Below, piece by piece: positions 43,158 through 54,954 of a DNA stretch of 64,000 nucleotides. The notes below the pieces were generated by a model that searched no databases, was not told where the DNA came from, and saw only the letters and a list, made by a program, of their open reading frames with translations. The DNA is taken from positions 1-64,000 of the forward strand of contig JAMAHW010000062.1 in assembly GCA_023627715.1 (NCBI GenBank). Direction: 5' to 3'. The stretch comes from Periconia sp. R9002. Lineage: Eukaryota; Ascomycota; Dothideomycetes; Pleosporales; Periconiaceae. The position numbers and the translations under genes were made by a program. How positions within the stretch are numbered: position 1 is the first letter of the stretch; every line of letters starts with the position of its first letter.

Positions 43158-45074
43158 ATGGAGCTAAGGTTCCAAACTACAGTGTTCGGCCAACTTGTAC
43201 GGACTGTTTCAAATGGTCGTGCCTTGCGTTACCCTGATGAAATCGATCCTTCTTTATGGAAGAAAGCCGTTGAGCACCAAGTTCCGGATCAATCGCAACA
43301 AGCACTTGGGGATTCACAAGATACCGGATGCTTGAACGAGGGCGAGGAAGGATCTAGCAAGGACCTTGAGCCAATAGAATCACGAAACGATGTACCGCGC
43401 GAGGAAATCGTAGCAAAACAAGGAACAGACACAAATGTTGTGGTGGTTGACTGGTACGGTCCGGATGATCCAGAGGTAAGAAGCGTCGTCCATTCGACTC
43501 AATTGAAATGAGCCCGCTGATCGTGTTTTTCGTTGGCAGAACCCTCAAAATTGGTCGGAGAGTTACAAGCACTTGATCATCTTGCAGCTCTGCATCCTCA
43601 ATTTCGCAGTATACATAGCGAGCTCCATCTACGTACCAGGAGAACCAGATCTAATGAAGGACTTTGGAGTCAGCAAGATTGTTGCAACGCTAGGTCTTTC
43701 GCTTTTCACCATGTAAGTAAATTTATACTTTTTATGGTATAAAGCCGTGGAGTATCGCCAAAACTGATACCGTTCTTTAGCGGATACGGTATAGGTCCAA
43801 TGCTTTGGTCACCTTTGTCCGAAATGCCCAAACTAGGCCGCTCGGCAATTTTCTTCTGGACCCTCTTCGCGTTTATCCTGCTTCAACTGCCTGTCGGCTT
43901 CGCGCCAAACATCTCCGTCTTCCTCTTCTTTCGATGGTTGACAGGCTTCTGTGGCAGCCCTTGTCTATCCACCGGCGGTGGCGTCATCACCGACATATAC
44001 GCCCCAACAAAAGTCCCATATTTCCTGTGTATATGGGCTGCGGCGGGTGTGCTTGGACCGATCCTAGGACCGTTAATCGGTGGATACCTAGCACCAAGTG
44101 CGGGATGGAGATGGTCTATTTGGACGTTTACGTGCATGTGCAGCCTCGTGCTTGTCATCATGTCCTTCTTCTTCCCCGAAACAAGCGCGGCTAATATCCT
44201 GTACAAGCGCGCGAAACGACTGAGGAAGGCCACGGGGATGCAGCATTTGCGAAGTCAGTCTGAGATTGATTCCGCGCATTACACACCGAAGGATAATTTG
44301 CGACTGGTGGGGAAAGCATTCACGTTGACGTTCATGGAGCCAGTCGTCTTACTCATTAACATGTTTGCGGGACTTCTTTACGGTGTGCTCTTTACTTGGT
44401 TCGAGTCCTTCCCACTCGTCTTCGGAGACATATATCACTTCGCCCCTGGCGAACAGGGACTCGTGTTCATGGGCATATTAGTATTCTCGATCATCGCACT
44501 ACCTCTTTTCCTCCTCTGGATCAAACTCCGGCTAGTTCCCGCAATGACATCCGGAAACTTCAAACCAGAGATGGTCCTACCGCCAACTACCATCGGAGCG
44601 GCGGCGCTACCAATTTGCCTATTTTGGTTTGGATGGACGTCCCGGGAAGATGTACACTGGATCGTACCTATCGTAGGATCTGGATTCTTCGCTATTGGAA
44701 TCATCACACTATTCAACTCGCTTTACATGTACCTTGGTATCGTGTACGCTCAGCACGCTGCATCCATCTTTGCGGGCGCGGCTCTGTTTCGTGCCTCGTT
44801 CGGTGCGACATTCCCGCTTTTTGTAAGTTATCGAATGAATTTTTGATTTCGCGTTGCTTTCTGGCTAATGTCTGCGTATGTAGGCACCTTCGCTGTTTGC
44901 GCGCCTAGGGATCGGACCAGGCAACTCACTTCTAGGTGGCATTGCGGTTTTGTTCTTCCCGATTCCACTCGTGTTCTATCGCGTAAGTTGGTTCTAATGT
45001 TACCCTAAGTCCTCCATAACCTGACTTATCTTTAGTATGGTGAGCGACTTCGTGGATGGAGTAAGAACGCATGA
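43158..45074 (+). CDS. MFS drug/polyamine:H+ antiporter, DHA1 family
   Basis: Exons 43158-43475, 43540-43712, 43781-44822, 44884-44982 and 45036-45074 join in phase to 556 residues. After an acidic cytoplasmic N-terminus the DHA1 entry phrase DPENPQNWSESYKHL is rebuilt across the first intron, followed by SIYVPGEPDLMKDFGVSKIV and GYGIGPMLWSPLSEMPKLGR (motif A region). Then come RWLTGFCGSPCLSTGGGVIT, GPILGPLIGGYLA (the antiporter motif C) and GWRWSIW. Twelve helices fit the length. Members export polyamines, fungicides or small toxins. The short last exon encodes a basic YGERLRGWSKNA tail. Substrate unknown; it may or may not belong to the neighbouring catabolic cluster. Confidence 0.92.
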
Positions 45075-45949
45075 TAGAGAGAAGATTTACTAGTCTTGTG
45101 AACAACAGATATAGACAGCTTAGATTTTCTGCATAGCGAGTGGGTGGTTCGTGGTGATGGCCTTTCAGAAAAGCGCATACGAGTAGTGAGTTCCACGGAA
45201 CACGAAGTTGTGGAGTGTAAAAGGAAGTAAAAAATAGAGTGTAGGAGTTGGAAGCGCGGCAAAGGGCAGAAGAGAGTAGCAAATTGGAGGTTTTTGATGA
45301 GGCTGTCAATTGACTCCCCATTTTCTTTTCATTGAGGGAAGCCATATTATGCGAAGGTTCGATGCAAGAATATTAATGAAAATGGAGCCCATATCTCTAT
45401 TACGGTGCAGATGGAATGAAACCATCTTTTGATCTGTGGTGTCGTCCACGGTCGAGGGCACTCCTCCTAATATGTCCTAGCGCCAAACTAAACCCTTGGC
45501 GCGTGGAATTTTCTCCACAGAAACGAAGCAGCTTCTTCAGTTCACTCACTCACACATCACACAATCACCACGCCCCATTGCACCAGCGATGCCAATGAAC
45601 AAGACATCTCTTCAATTCGAGAGATTCTATTCTATCTATAATTCTCGTAGGCCCCTGCAACCAGCGAATCAGCCACTTGCCGTCTTCTCGATGCACCTCT
45701 TCAAGTCCCTTTGGGAGCATCCTGCATCCTCGCGTTTTGCGTCGGATGTTGTGTATGCGGCTGTTACGCATCGCGCTCTTCCTTACCGTTGAGTGCGCTA
45801 TACGTGTTGCTAGACAAATAAAGGTCCTTCATAGTTCACACTTCCTCGCTCTTCGGAGAAATCCTACGAAGAGTGTGACTCCTAGCGCACCTACATGTAC
45901 CTATGTATGTATAAGTTTTGATATTGATTGTTGAAGAGGGGCATTTTGA
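45075..45949. other. Convergent intergenic region
   Basis: Lies between the 3' ends of the transporter and the ubiquitin hydrolase gene. Short frames only; no gene supported. Confidence 0.55.
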
Positions 45950-46770
45950 TTAAGAGGAGGGATCGGACACCAAAGCCATGAGATTGACGCCTAGCTGTGC
46001 ACCTTCGTCGCGGGTAATCATGTCGCGGATGACAGAGAGGCATGTGTCCGAGAGTAGGCCATTCTCATCATTTATGGGACCCAAGTCGATAGGCCTTTTG
46101 CGATCCCCATCCAACTGGAACAAATGCCCCGTTTTGTGCGATTGAACGAAACAAATGTAGTGATAATCAACTTCATCCTCTGCGTCCGGTGCTTGCGTCT
46201 CCCCTTTGTCAGCGACCGCGGCGTACGCTTCCTCTAGCGCATCGTCGTTTTCTAGTGCAAGAGCACGCTCCTTGGGTGGTAAAGGTATGCTTTTAGCTAG
46301 CAATTTGGTGAGCGTGTTCTCTTCTCCTACGTACCGCCGTCAGCAACTCCGGGCCCCTCTGACATGAGAGTCCTTCACAACCTACCGAGAAATCCTCTGG
46401 CACTCCCATTACAAAGCCCATGCAGAATGGCGTACAGGCCGCACGCATTGTATATAGTCTGCTTGAAAAACACTACATCTTCTGCGTCACCATACCCTCG
46501 GTACTCTTCAAGGTCTTTTTCGTGTTCTTCGACATCTTTTTCATAGGCCTGCGTAGTAGGAATCACGAGTATGAAAGCGTGCGTGTGAGGGATGAATTGG
46601 CGCAGTAACTCCGGGTCGTCAAGGGTGTACACATCTTCGAAGCGCAGGCTAGTGACACCGAGTCGATGGATTAGCTCGTCGAACACGGACGGATTAGATT
46701 CTAGGGGAATGACGTATTTGCGATAACGGCGGGAAGACTGTTCCATAGGAGTGTTGTTGGTCGATGCCAT
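45950..46770 (-). CDS. Ubiquitin C-terminal hydrolase, UCH family (peptidase C12)
   Basis: Exons 46386-46770 and 45950-46326 (minus strand) join in phase to 253 residues, starting MASTNNTPMEQS; a Met six codons upstream is possible. The C12 active site is clear: Gln104 and Cys110 in FFKQTIYNACGLYAILH, the His in DYHYICFV (about residue 186) and the Asp in GHLFQLDGDRKRP. RYVIPLESNPSVF-type N-terminal sequence and YDLEEY-like linker fit UCH-L3/Yuh1 in size, without the long C-terminal extension of UCH37. It cleaves small adducts from the ubiquitin C-terminus in the cytosol. A conserved housekeeping gene with no evident link to its neighbours. Confidence 0.93.
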
Positions 46771-47783
46771 GATGGGCGTTAGATTCACGGCACATGAAAG
46801 TTGTTGCCTCTGTGAGGATAAGTTAACGAGGTAGGTAGTTATCGGTCGCGAGGTGAGATTAGGCAGCTAGGCTGTATGGCAGCGGTGACATCAGCGCGCA
46901 TTCTGTGCCTTTCACCTTTCGTTCGCGGTACATTGGTATTCTTGTTTAGCAATGGTTTTCTTCTTCAAATGCTCTTTCTATTCCTTAGGATGCTAGTAAC
47001 GGATGGTTGTTATCCATCACAAGTGAAGCTGTTGGCAGTACGATGGGGCCGTTGTCAAAGTTCAAAGAAGAGTTTGCCAAGGACCCTTGTGAACGCCTTC
47101 ATGCGTGCATTGACCGTGGATATATCCATCGCGGCACTGAGTACTGTATATCGCCCCCTTCGTTCCTGTCATACTCTTTTCGGATTGTCTCAGTGTTGTT
47201 CTGGTACTAAGCGATGGTGGTCAAGAGTAATCGATGATTGATGCATGTTTAATTTCATGTGTCCCGTATGAAAGACAGAAAAGAAAAAGAAAAAGTCGGT
47301 TCATCACTTTTTTAAAGCGCTCGTGTGATGGTTCCAGTGCACAATATTAAGGTCTGGGAAGGTGGTTCGGCTATCTTCAGGGGCAATGGTACATGTATGA
47401 GGGGAAGACGGGCGATTGGGGACTTCCCCGCCACCCGTTGCCTCCTCTATTATTGTCCATCGCATCTCACATCTCACTGTAAAGCAAAGCAAAGACGAAG
47501 AAAGAAATATAGGCGACGGTGGCGGAAGCACTGCGCTATCTCTGCTCCTTCTGTTCAAGGTTCAAGCGGCCGGTTGGTGCGCAGCTTGATCTATCCACCT
47601 TCCTATTATTCTCATGATAAACAGCTACCCATGCTGACCATCCATGTCGAACAATATCATGTACATGCCATCATCGCGCTCATGATGGTGCTACCCTCCG
47701 CGTATAAATAGTCCAATGGCCTCCATTTCTTCCCCCCGCTTTCGCCCTACCGATTTGACTTTGCTTCGCTCTGTACATCGGCC
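46771..47783. other. Divergent intergenic region
   Basis: Contains the promoters of the ubiquitin hydrolase (minus) and the S28 peptidase (plus). GGTAGGTAG occurs near 46831. Short frames at 46876-47241 and 47325-47711 have no recognisable domain. Confidence 0.55.
47703..47710 (+). promoter_or_regulatory. TATA box of the S28 peptidase gene
   Basis: TATAAATA lies 74 bp before the start codon, closely followed by CCAAT at about 47713. The spacing suits a core promoter. Confidence 0.6.
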
Positions 47784-49652
47784 ATGCGCTTCGCAAATCT
47801 TGTCGTGGGAGCCCTCTTCGGCGTCCAAGCTTCCGCTTTGGGCCGAACACCAACCATCAGCGAACTGAGAGCTAAGGTAAGCTTTCCATTCTACCAATAC
47901 AGAATTGGATTGACTTAATCAATTGCCACGAATAGACTGCGGAGCTCAAAGCCAGTCGCGAATCTCGTTCGCTCACGAAGCGCGACACCGACCCTGAGAC
48001 TCTGTACACAGGACACAATCTCAGCGTTCCTCTCGACTTCTTCCAAAATGAAACCCGCTATGAACCGCACTCAAACGCAACGTTCAACCTGCGCTACTTC
48101 TTCGATGCCCAGTACTACAAACCTGGCGGCCCAATCTTTGTGCTCCTTTCTGGAGAAACATCCGCTGTCAATCGTCTCAACTTTTTGCAGAAAGGAATCG
48201 TAAATCAAGTCGCAAAGGCCACCAACGGTATTGGTGTTATCCTGGAACACCGTTACTACGGCACATCGCACCCCTTCCTCAACGTCACTACACAAAACCT
48301 TCGCTTCCTATCGACTGAACAGAGTCTGGCTGAAATCGATTATTTCGCGCGACATGTGAAATTTGAAGGAATCGATGCTGATTTGACTGCTCCTAAGACT
48401 CCGTGGATTGTCTACGGTGGTTCGTACGCAGGGGCTCAGGCGGCATTCTTGCGCGTCGTCTATCCCGATACTTTCTTGGGTACCATTTCATCTTCAGGTG
48501 TAACCGAAGCGATATGGAGCTACCCAGAGTATTTCTATCCGATTCAGGACCATGCTCCTCCGGATTGCGTGTCGGCGACAGAGACGCTCGTAGACGTGAT
48601 AGATGGCATAATCATCAGAAACAACAGCACTGAACTCGTCCAGAAGCTCAAGGACACTTTCGGCTTTGGTGGTGTCACCGACAACCGCGATTTTGCCAAC
48701 ATCTTTGGGGGTGTTCCTGGCTGGCAATCGACAAACTGGGACCCCGATCTCAATTCGCCAACGACTCATTATTACTGCGGAAACTTATCAGCCCGCGGAT
48801 TAGTGGATCCGGCGACTGAGTCCAAACGTTCCGCCGTCCAATCCCTTACTACTGCAGCAGGATACAAAGCCAACGATACTGCCGTGGAGAATGTCATTCT
48901 GAACAGCATCGCTTACTACGGTGGCTCATCTCTCGCTGGCTGGAAGAAATCGGGCCTGACTCAGGACCAATACTTCACTCAATTGGATGACTCTTTCTGG
49001 CAAGAGGTTGACCTAGACGCAGCTGAGACTTGGAGATCTTGGTATGGTTATTCCTTTACCTTTGTCTTTGCCCTAATTCAATAACCCACCCAAGTAGTAT
49101 GCCTTTCTTAAACTAACTCTTGAAAACTACAGGCAATACCAAGTTTGCACCGAGTGGGGTTATATCCAAAATGGTGCCGATTATGCCCAAGACAGAAAGC
49201 CGCTTATCTCTCGCGCCGTTGACGTTCCCTACTTGACGTATTCTTGCAAATCTGGCTTTAACATCACCACCCCAGCAGCGGTTGAGAAGGTCAACAAGTA
49301 CGGAGGTTTTGACATTGAAGCCCCGCGTCTTGCTATCATCGGCGGCAATGCGGATCCCTGGAAAATGGCTACTCCCCTCCGATTCGGACCCCAGACCCGA
49401 AACTCCACAACAGAAAAGCCATGGTTGGAGATCGCACACGGCGTTCACCACTGGGAGGAGAATGGTATCTTCGACAACCAGACCACTCCGACACTGCCGC
49501 CTCCGCAGATTGAGTATGCGCAGCAGTTCCTCAAGAACTTTGTCATTGATTGGCTGAAAGGTAAGCACTCGCGCATGTTGCTACATGATAAAACGACTTA
49601 CGAACATTCTACAGAGTTTGAAGGTGGAAGCAAAGAGAACACAGAGCTATGA
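47784..49652 (+). CDS. Secreted serine peptidase, family S28 (prolyl carboxypeptidase-like)
   Basis: Exons 47784-47876, 47936-49041, 49133-49560 and 49615-49652 join in phase to 554 residues. There is a signal peptide (MRFANLVVGALFGVQASALG) and a propeptide ending near a KR pair (LTKRDTD). The S28 core shows FNLRYFFDAQYYKPGGPIFV, LEHRYYGTSHP, the nucleophile Ser194 in VYGGSYAGAQAAF, the Asp in IIGGNADPWK and the His in AHGVHHWEENG. Many N-x-S/T sites suggest glycosylation. Fungal S28 enzymes remove residues after proline from peptide ends at acid pH, for nutrition or host-protein breakdown. The final exon codes only the last dozen residues (EFEGGSKENTEL). Confidence 0.93.
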
Positions 49653-49785
49653 GCTGATTATCTTCATTTAATCAACAATTCATTTCCACGCGTTCTTCTC
49701 CTGTGTATACATGATTCTCGAGTGACAATTTCGCTTTTACCCCTAGAATTTGTGTTTGACCAATCCTGTTAAAAGCTTCTCTATC

Positions 49786-50945
49786 CTAAGCAGCCGCATT
49801 CTTACTATCAATGCCCGAGAAAATACCCATAGTATGATCCCACACCTTTTTCGCCGTATCATCTTTCCGAATGTGCGCATAGGCCACCTTTCCAGTAGCA
49901 TCACCCCTCTGGCCCACACCATACGCACCGCCTCCACGCTCATTCTGCGTACTAGTCACTACATCAGCCCCCTCCGGGGCACTCCCTTTGGCCGGATACC
50001 GCTCCGTAGCAAGCGACACCATAACATCACCACAAAGATCTGGCGGCGTGATATACCACGAAAGCAAGGGCTTCATGATTCTCCATAAAAGGAGAAACCA
50101 CCACGGATTCACATCGCTGTAAAACACCTGTCCGTCGACGAGCCCGGGGTAGATGTGCGTGAAGCTGATTTTCCCCGCGTGCTGCTTGGCCAGCTCCTCG
50201 AAAATGAAGGTTTTCATGAACGTCGCGTTCGTACGCACCGACGTCACGCCGTAAGGGTCTGGTTTACCGATTGCCGCATCGACGGTTTTGACCTTGTCTT
50301 CGATGCTGCCGGCGAAGATGGAAATCACGTGTGCGGTCTTGTGAGGGGAAGCAAGTAAGAGAGGAGTAAGTTTTTGCGCGAAGCGGATCCGGGAATAGTA
50401 GAGAAGAGACAGCTGTGTGTCGAGACCTTCTTTCGTGACTGTCCCCAAGTCGGTCAGTAAACTTTTCACGCCATCATCCCAGCACCCGAAATAACAAACC
50501 AACACACCAACCAAACTGCACAACCAAACAAAAAAAAGCAAACCACGAACTTACCAGGCGAAGGCTGCAGCGGGGAAAGCGCAGGACTCATGTACAAAGC
50601 ATCCAACCTCGCCTTCCCCTGAAACGGCTCCTTCACCTCCATTTCCTCAATCTTCTTCGCAACGGCATCGACCTCGCTCGTCAGCGACAAATCCTTGACT
50701 TCGAGGAACCGCCAATCAGACCCGGGACTCGTGCTGCGCGCATACTCGAGGATCTCGGCTGCGCGCGTTGCATTGCGTCCGACGAGGTATACGCGGAGCT
50801 TGGAACCTTGGGAGGCGTATGTGCGCGCGAAGGCGCGCGCGGTGTAGGAGCCTATTCCTGTTGTCCCGCCGATTATGGCTACGACGAGAGGGGGGCCTGA
50901 GGGGAGGGTGGAGAGGGAGGTGCGGATTTGTTTGTCGGATGGCAT
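49786..50945 (-). CDS. Atypical short-chain dehydrogenase/reductase
   Basis: Exons 50555-50945 and 49786-50438 (minus strand) join in phase to 347 residues from MPSDKQIRTSL; the frame runs further upstream but without domain content. The Rossmann start is VVAIIGGTTGIGSYTARAF, with ribose-side VYLVGRNATRA and WRFLEVKDLSL. The region expected to hold the NAG motif reads LYMSPALSPLQP, and after the Ser strand (VISIFAGS) the expected Tyr-x3-Lys reads NATFMK, so the catalytic Tyr seems absent. A related fungal SDR group with YYSRIRF shares this pattern. It may be an unusual reductase or a non-enzymatic NAD(P)-binding protein. Substrate unknown. Confidence 0.85.
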
Positions 50946-53155
50946 TTTTTTGTGAGGGTTTGTTGGAAGGGTTGGTTCGAGGATTTGTGATTGTGTTCGT
51001 TGTGTTATTTGGATAGATGAAAGTAAGGAAGGAGTAGAGAATGAGTGAACAAGTAAAGAATCTTGCAGAAGAAGCTGCTGTCTCTCTGGTGGTTGAAAAA
51101 GAGTACTATCCAGTGCTCTAACAAGTGCAATCAATTGATGGTTGATGGTTTCTGTGACGAGTCTGACTTGAGCAAGAATCCGAATGTGAGAAATGGGGGG
51201 ATGGATGTTAGCTTTTATATATCTTCTTCCTATCCTATCCCCTGCTCGCCTTAGCCCACCTCTCGTTCATCGAATAATCATCTTATCCTCCTCTACCGAT
51301 GGTCTTGACATCTAGGTGATGGGGTTCCAACTAGGCTAGCGAATTACCTCAACTCGGAGCTTACATCTCTCCGAGCGTATTTCCAGTCCTCCCGAACGAA
51401 CAAAAGAACTATACTAGCTCCCTTCGAAACGCACAAGGGCTCATTATCAACTAGCTACCATCACTTCGGTATAGCCTCTGGTTCTTTATCACTTCACAGC
51501 AAGTATAACCCGGAGCCCATGACGATGCAAGGGAAGAGACTCGGAGGAAATATAGGGACGCTTTCGCCATAAATGGGAAGCGCTAAGCCGTTCGTCGTAT
51601 TCTATACGATTAGCGGCATCGGGATCGTTTTAAGCGACAGACAGGGTAAGCTTTTTTGGGAGCGATTTGCGCGCACGAGATGGGAGTGTGATTGAAGAGG
51701 GTGCGTTTACGCCCGGTATAGATTTGGGAAGGGCGGCGGGCTGAGGTCGGAGTTTAGCCTGCCTTTATGATGGATTGTTCCTCCGTGGTATCGATGTTAT
51801 GGACTTCTGTTAGAGATCGTGGGTTTCGATTTAATTTCTAGCTATTGTAATTCTCGACTTTGCATATATGCCGTTGGTTCTTGAATTGTTCTTCCCATAG
51901 TCTTGAGTCAGTGGATAAAAAGGCAGAGTTCAGGATTGCCCAAGCCAGGTAACTGGGCTCTATGTTTTAATCTTGCTGATGATTTTGAGAATGGCTTGAA
52001 GATTGATTCTGCGTACGTTGGAATGGGAAAAAGTGGTTTGGTGTTCTTCGACTCAGTCATCTGAATGCAGCACTGAGCTCTAAAGTACAATCAATGGTCC
52101 CGAGTCGATTTGGGGTTGAATACGGTGATTAACTGCAGTCGGGAGCTAATCGACAAGTTATTTCTTTCAATAGTGTAAAGTGCAACGCAAAAGTGAGCAC
52201 GACATCTTTAAGTTCCTTTGCTGGTTATCAGAGCGTTCCCCCAGGCTATAAAGCATATCAAAGTATTCATTGCCCACGAGCAATGTTGGGGAAACATTTC
52301 ATCCAAGTCAGATCAGATGGCATTATCCTTAGAATCGATTTTTTCTCTCACTTCGTAGTAAGTCTCACCACTTGATCAGAAGATAATTACCATCGGTGGT
52401 CTAATCGCCTAGGAGCTTCTCCAGCGGTAGCCATCCTTCACATATTCACAATCAGTTGATTGCTGAATACGATTTCCTTGCATATTCATCAACCATCAAC
52501 CTACAACTTCACCCTTACGATTCAGATATTTACCCAAACTTGAGAAGCATGATGCTGGCCGATCCAAAGCAGCCGAAAAAGTGCAGTGACGGGAAAATCA
52601 GACACTAGGAAGCATAGCTGGTTGAGTTTCTATTGAACCTAAGTTGATAGTCTCAACTGGGATTTGGTGTGAAATTTCGCAAAAGGACATCCAGCCTACT
52701 TTACGAATACTCGATAGATTGTTTGTGTAAGGAACTTCGATGGACAATATCATGCATGACGAAAAGAAGAGAACTATATCGTGTTGTCAGGCCAAGATTT
52801 CGAGTCTGGATTGGAATTTTTCGAAATCACTCGAACAAGAGCTGCTCACAATAAAATAGTACACCTTAAAATTTAACAATAAGTATGCTGCGAAAATATT
52901 GTTCATTATCGGACGGAAAGTTAGAAGCTCCCTCCTTCTCGCGGAGAAAATCCCCAACCTGCCAAGCTTTCAAGCTTGACGCTAGTCCTCTTCGGTCGTT
53001 AGGCAAACGGGTGCTATTCACCTTCTGCGACCTCTCCCATCAGCTTCCTTTCTCCACTGGGTCGCTGGCGTTATTCACCCCGCTCTAGCTCCAGGTTTTG
53101 TTGCGTAGTTCTGCGCCCTTGTTGATCGCCTACCGCCGGGCGATTGTGAGTGAAG
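50946..53155. other. Gene-free region between SDR and BuGZ-like genes
   Basis: About 2.2 kb containing the two divergent promoters. Short frames (for example 52193-52375, 52669-52854, 52885-53088) are AT-rich and featureless. I support no gene here. Confidence 0.55.
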
Positions 53156-54228
53156 ATGACGAAGAAAAAGAAGAAGTATCTCACGATTGCCGAGAAGTTG
53201 AAGCGACCATGGTGCTATTACTGCGAGCGCGACTTCGACGATCTGAAGATTCTCATATCACATCAGAAGGCGAAGCATTTCAAATGCGACCGTTGTGGAC
53301 GGCGACTGAACACAGCTGGAGGTAAATCTCTGTTCTCCCCAGCGCTCAATTCCAACAGCAAGCTGATCCCCCAACCCAGGTCTTTCGGTGCACATGAACC
53401 AAGTCCACAAAGAGACGCTCACCCAAGTCGAAAATGCTCTCCCCGGCCGTCAAGGTCTCGAAGTTGAGATTTTTGGTATGGAAGGTGTGCCCGAAACCGC
53501 CGTCAAGAACCACGATGATTTGGTGACCGCGAAACACTACGACGATGAGGCAGAAAGGATGCGAGCTAGCGGCAACACCCTTCGAGGCACTCTCGGGTTG
53601 AAAGCTGGTGTGAAACGGAAGCTCAAGGTTCGCGAGGAGGAAGACGACGTCGACGAGCACGCCGCAAAATGGAGGACAGATAGGCGCAATGGCGTTCCAA
53701 GGCCCGTCATCGTCGAGGCGAAGCTGGTCAGTGAAGCGCGAATCATAAAGGCACGCCCTGTCTTGTGCGCCATCATAAAACTGACGGTTTTCACAGAGCC
53801 CACCACCGCAGCAACCAACCCCAACAGCCGCGCCACAGCAACCCCCTCAACCTATTCCGCCCCCTGGCGCCGTCGTCCCACCTTTCCCACCGAACGGCCC
53901 GCCCGGTTTCGCGCCACCACCAGCAGGTCTCCCAGTTCACCCTCCTTTCCCACCCGGCCAATTCCCACCTCCGGGCGCGCTGCCCTCCCGCCCCGGTTTC
54001 TCGCCCCCTCAGGCAAATCCGTTCCCGCCCGCCAGCAACCTCCCACAGCAGATCGACGACCTCATCGCGTCGACGGCAGCAGCAGCCGCTGCCGCCGAGA
54101 CTACGCAGGACAAGGACAAAAAGGCGAAGAAGGGCAGGGAAGCCAGGTTGCTCTACTTCGACGAAGACGTGAGTCCCGAGGAGAAGACGGCGAGGTTGCC
54201 ACGGTATCGCCAATTCGTACGCACCTGA
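53156..54228 (+). CDS. BuGZ/ZNF207-like C2H2 zinc-finger protein
   Basis: Exons 53156-53321, 53380-53726 and 53797-54228 join in phase to 314 residues starting [15 protein letters not shown]. The N-terminal pair of zinc fingers is very close to animal BuGZ/ZNF207: [40 protein letters not shown] and HMNQVHKE, followed by [20 protein letters not shown]. The middle is Pro-rich and low complexity (about residues 172-270), also like BuGZ, and the end [12 protein letters not shown] is a conserved C-terminal helix. In animals BuGZ binds Bub3, microtubules and splicing factors; the role in filamentous fungi is not established. The start is the ATG just before the Lys run. Nuclear by inference. Confidence 0.9.
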
Positions 54229-54954
54229 AGAGAACGATTGTTTTAATGATGGAATGGCTCTTTTCTTCGAGTGTGGTGTGGATGCCACACAAGATGATTG
54301 ACGGAAGGAAGAAAGCATGCTGCAGTTCAAAGGGTGCATTGTGGGGAGGCACATACACGAGCATGTGAGCGGATGGCTAGCTAGTAAGCAGGAAGAAAGC
54401 TGGCGCAGAGTAGCCTGGAGTGAGCGCTCCTTTGTCGATTGGCAACGATATCGACGAAGCGCGCGCCTCACGTCACCGAGGAAGGCAATATATATGAATT
54501 TAGAGAACAAAAACATCGGGGCCTAGCGTATCATTATAGGTCTTCTTTCTTGGAAACGTGTAGAGCCGTTTTTGATCCCCCCCCCGTGCCGTTACTTTGG
54601 TTGATAACGCTTGTTGATGATGTTGTGAGGTATATATATACATACATGTATGGAGAAGAACGCTTGCTTGCATGGATCGAATCGTCCAAATGAAAAACGC
54701 CGCGAATGAAGCTACTTGTGTAGCTAGCTCATGCAACAATGGAGGAGAATAGAAGAATAAGAAGAACAAGAAGAAAAAATATCAGAGGGTAATACCATCC
54801 CGTCCGCCCTTGAGCAGGAAAACCAAATCCCAAGAAGTAATGCCCATGCCCACCACATTCCTCTCGTGTTTTACAATCACACGCGGGCCGCCTCCACCCA
54901 CCCTCCATACGAGCCTCACACAGAACCCCAAGTACCAAAGATAGGAATCAGAAT
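54229..54954. other. Convergent intergenic region
   Basis: It holds the 3' ends of the zinc-finger and PEX2 genes, with a TATATATA stretch near 54632. No gene supported. Confidence 0.6.

Noticed and set aside
44395..44412. GGTTCGAGTCC, like a tRNA T-arm box
   Set aside because: It lies inside the DHA1 transporter coding sequence (WFESFP), with no matching acceptor stem or anticodon arm.
53791..54516. 241-codon minus-strand frame under the BuGZ-like gene
   Set aside because: Gly/Arg-rich antisense of the Pro-rich exon; no domain.
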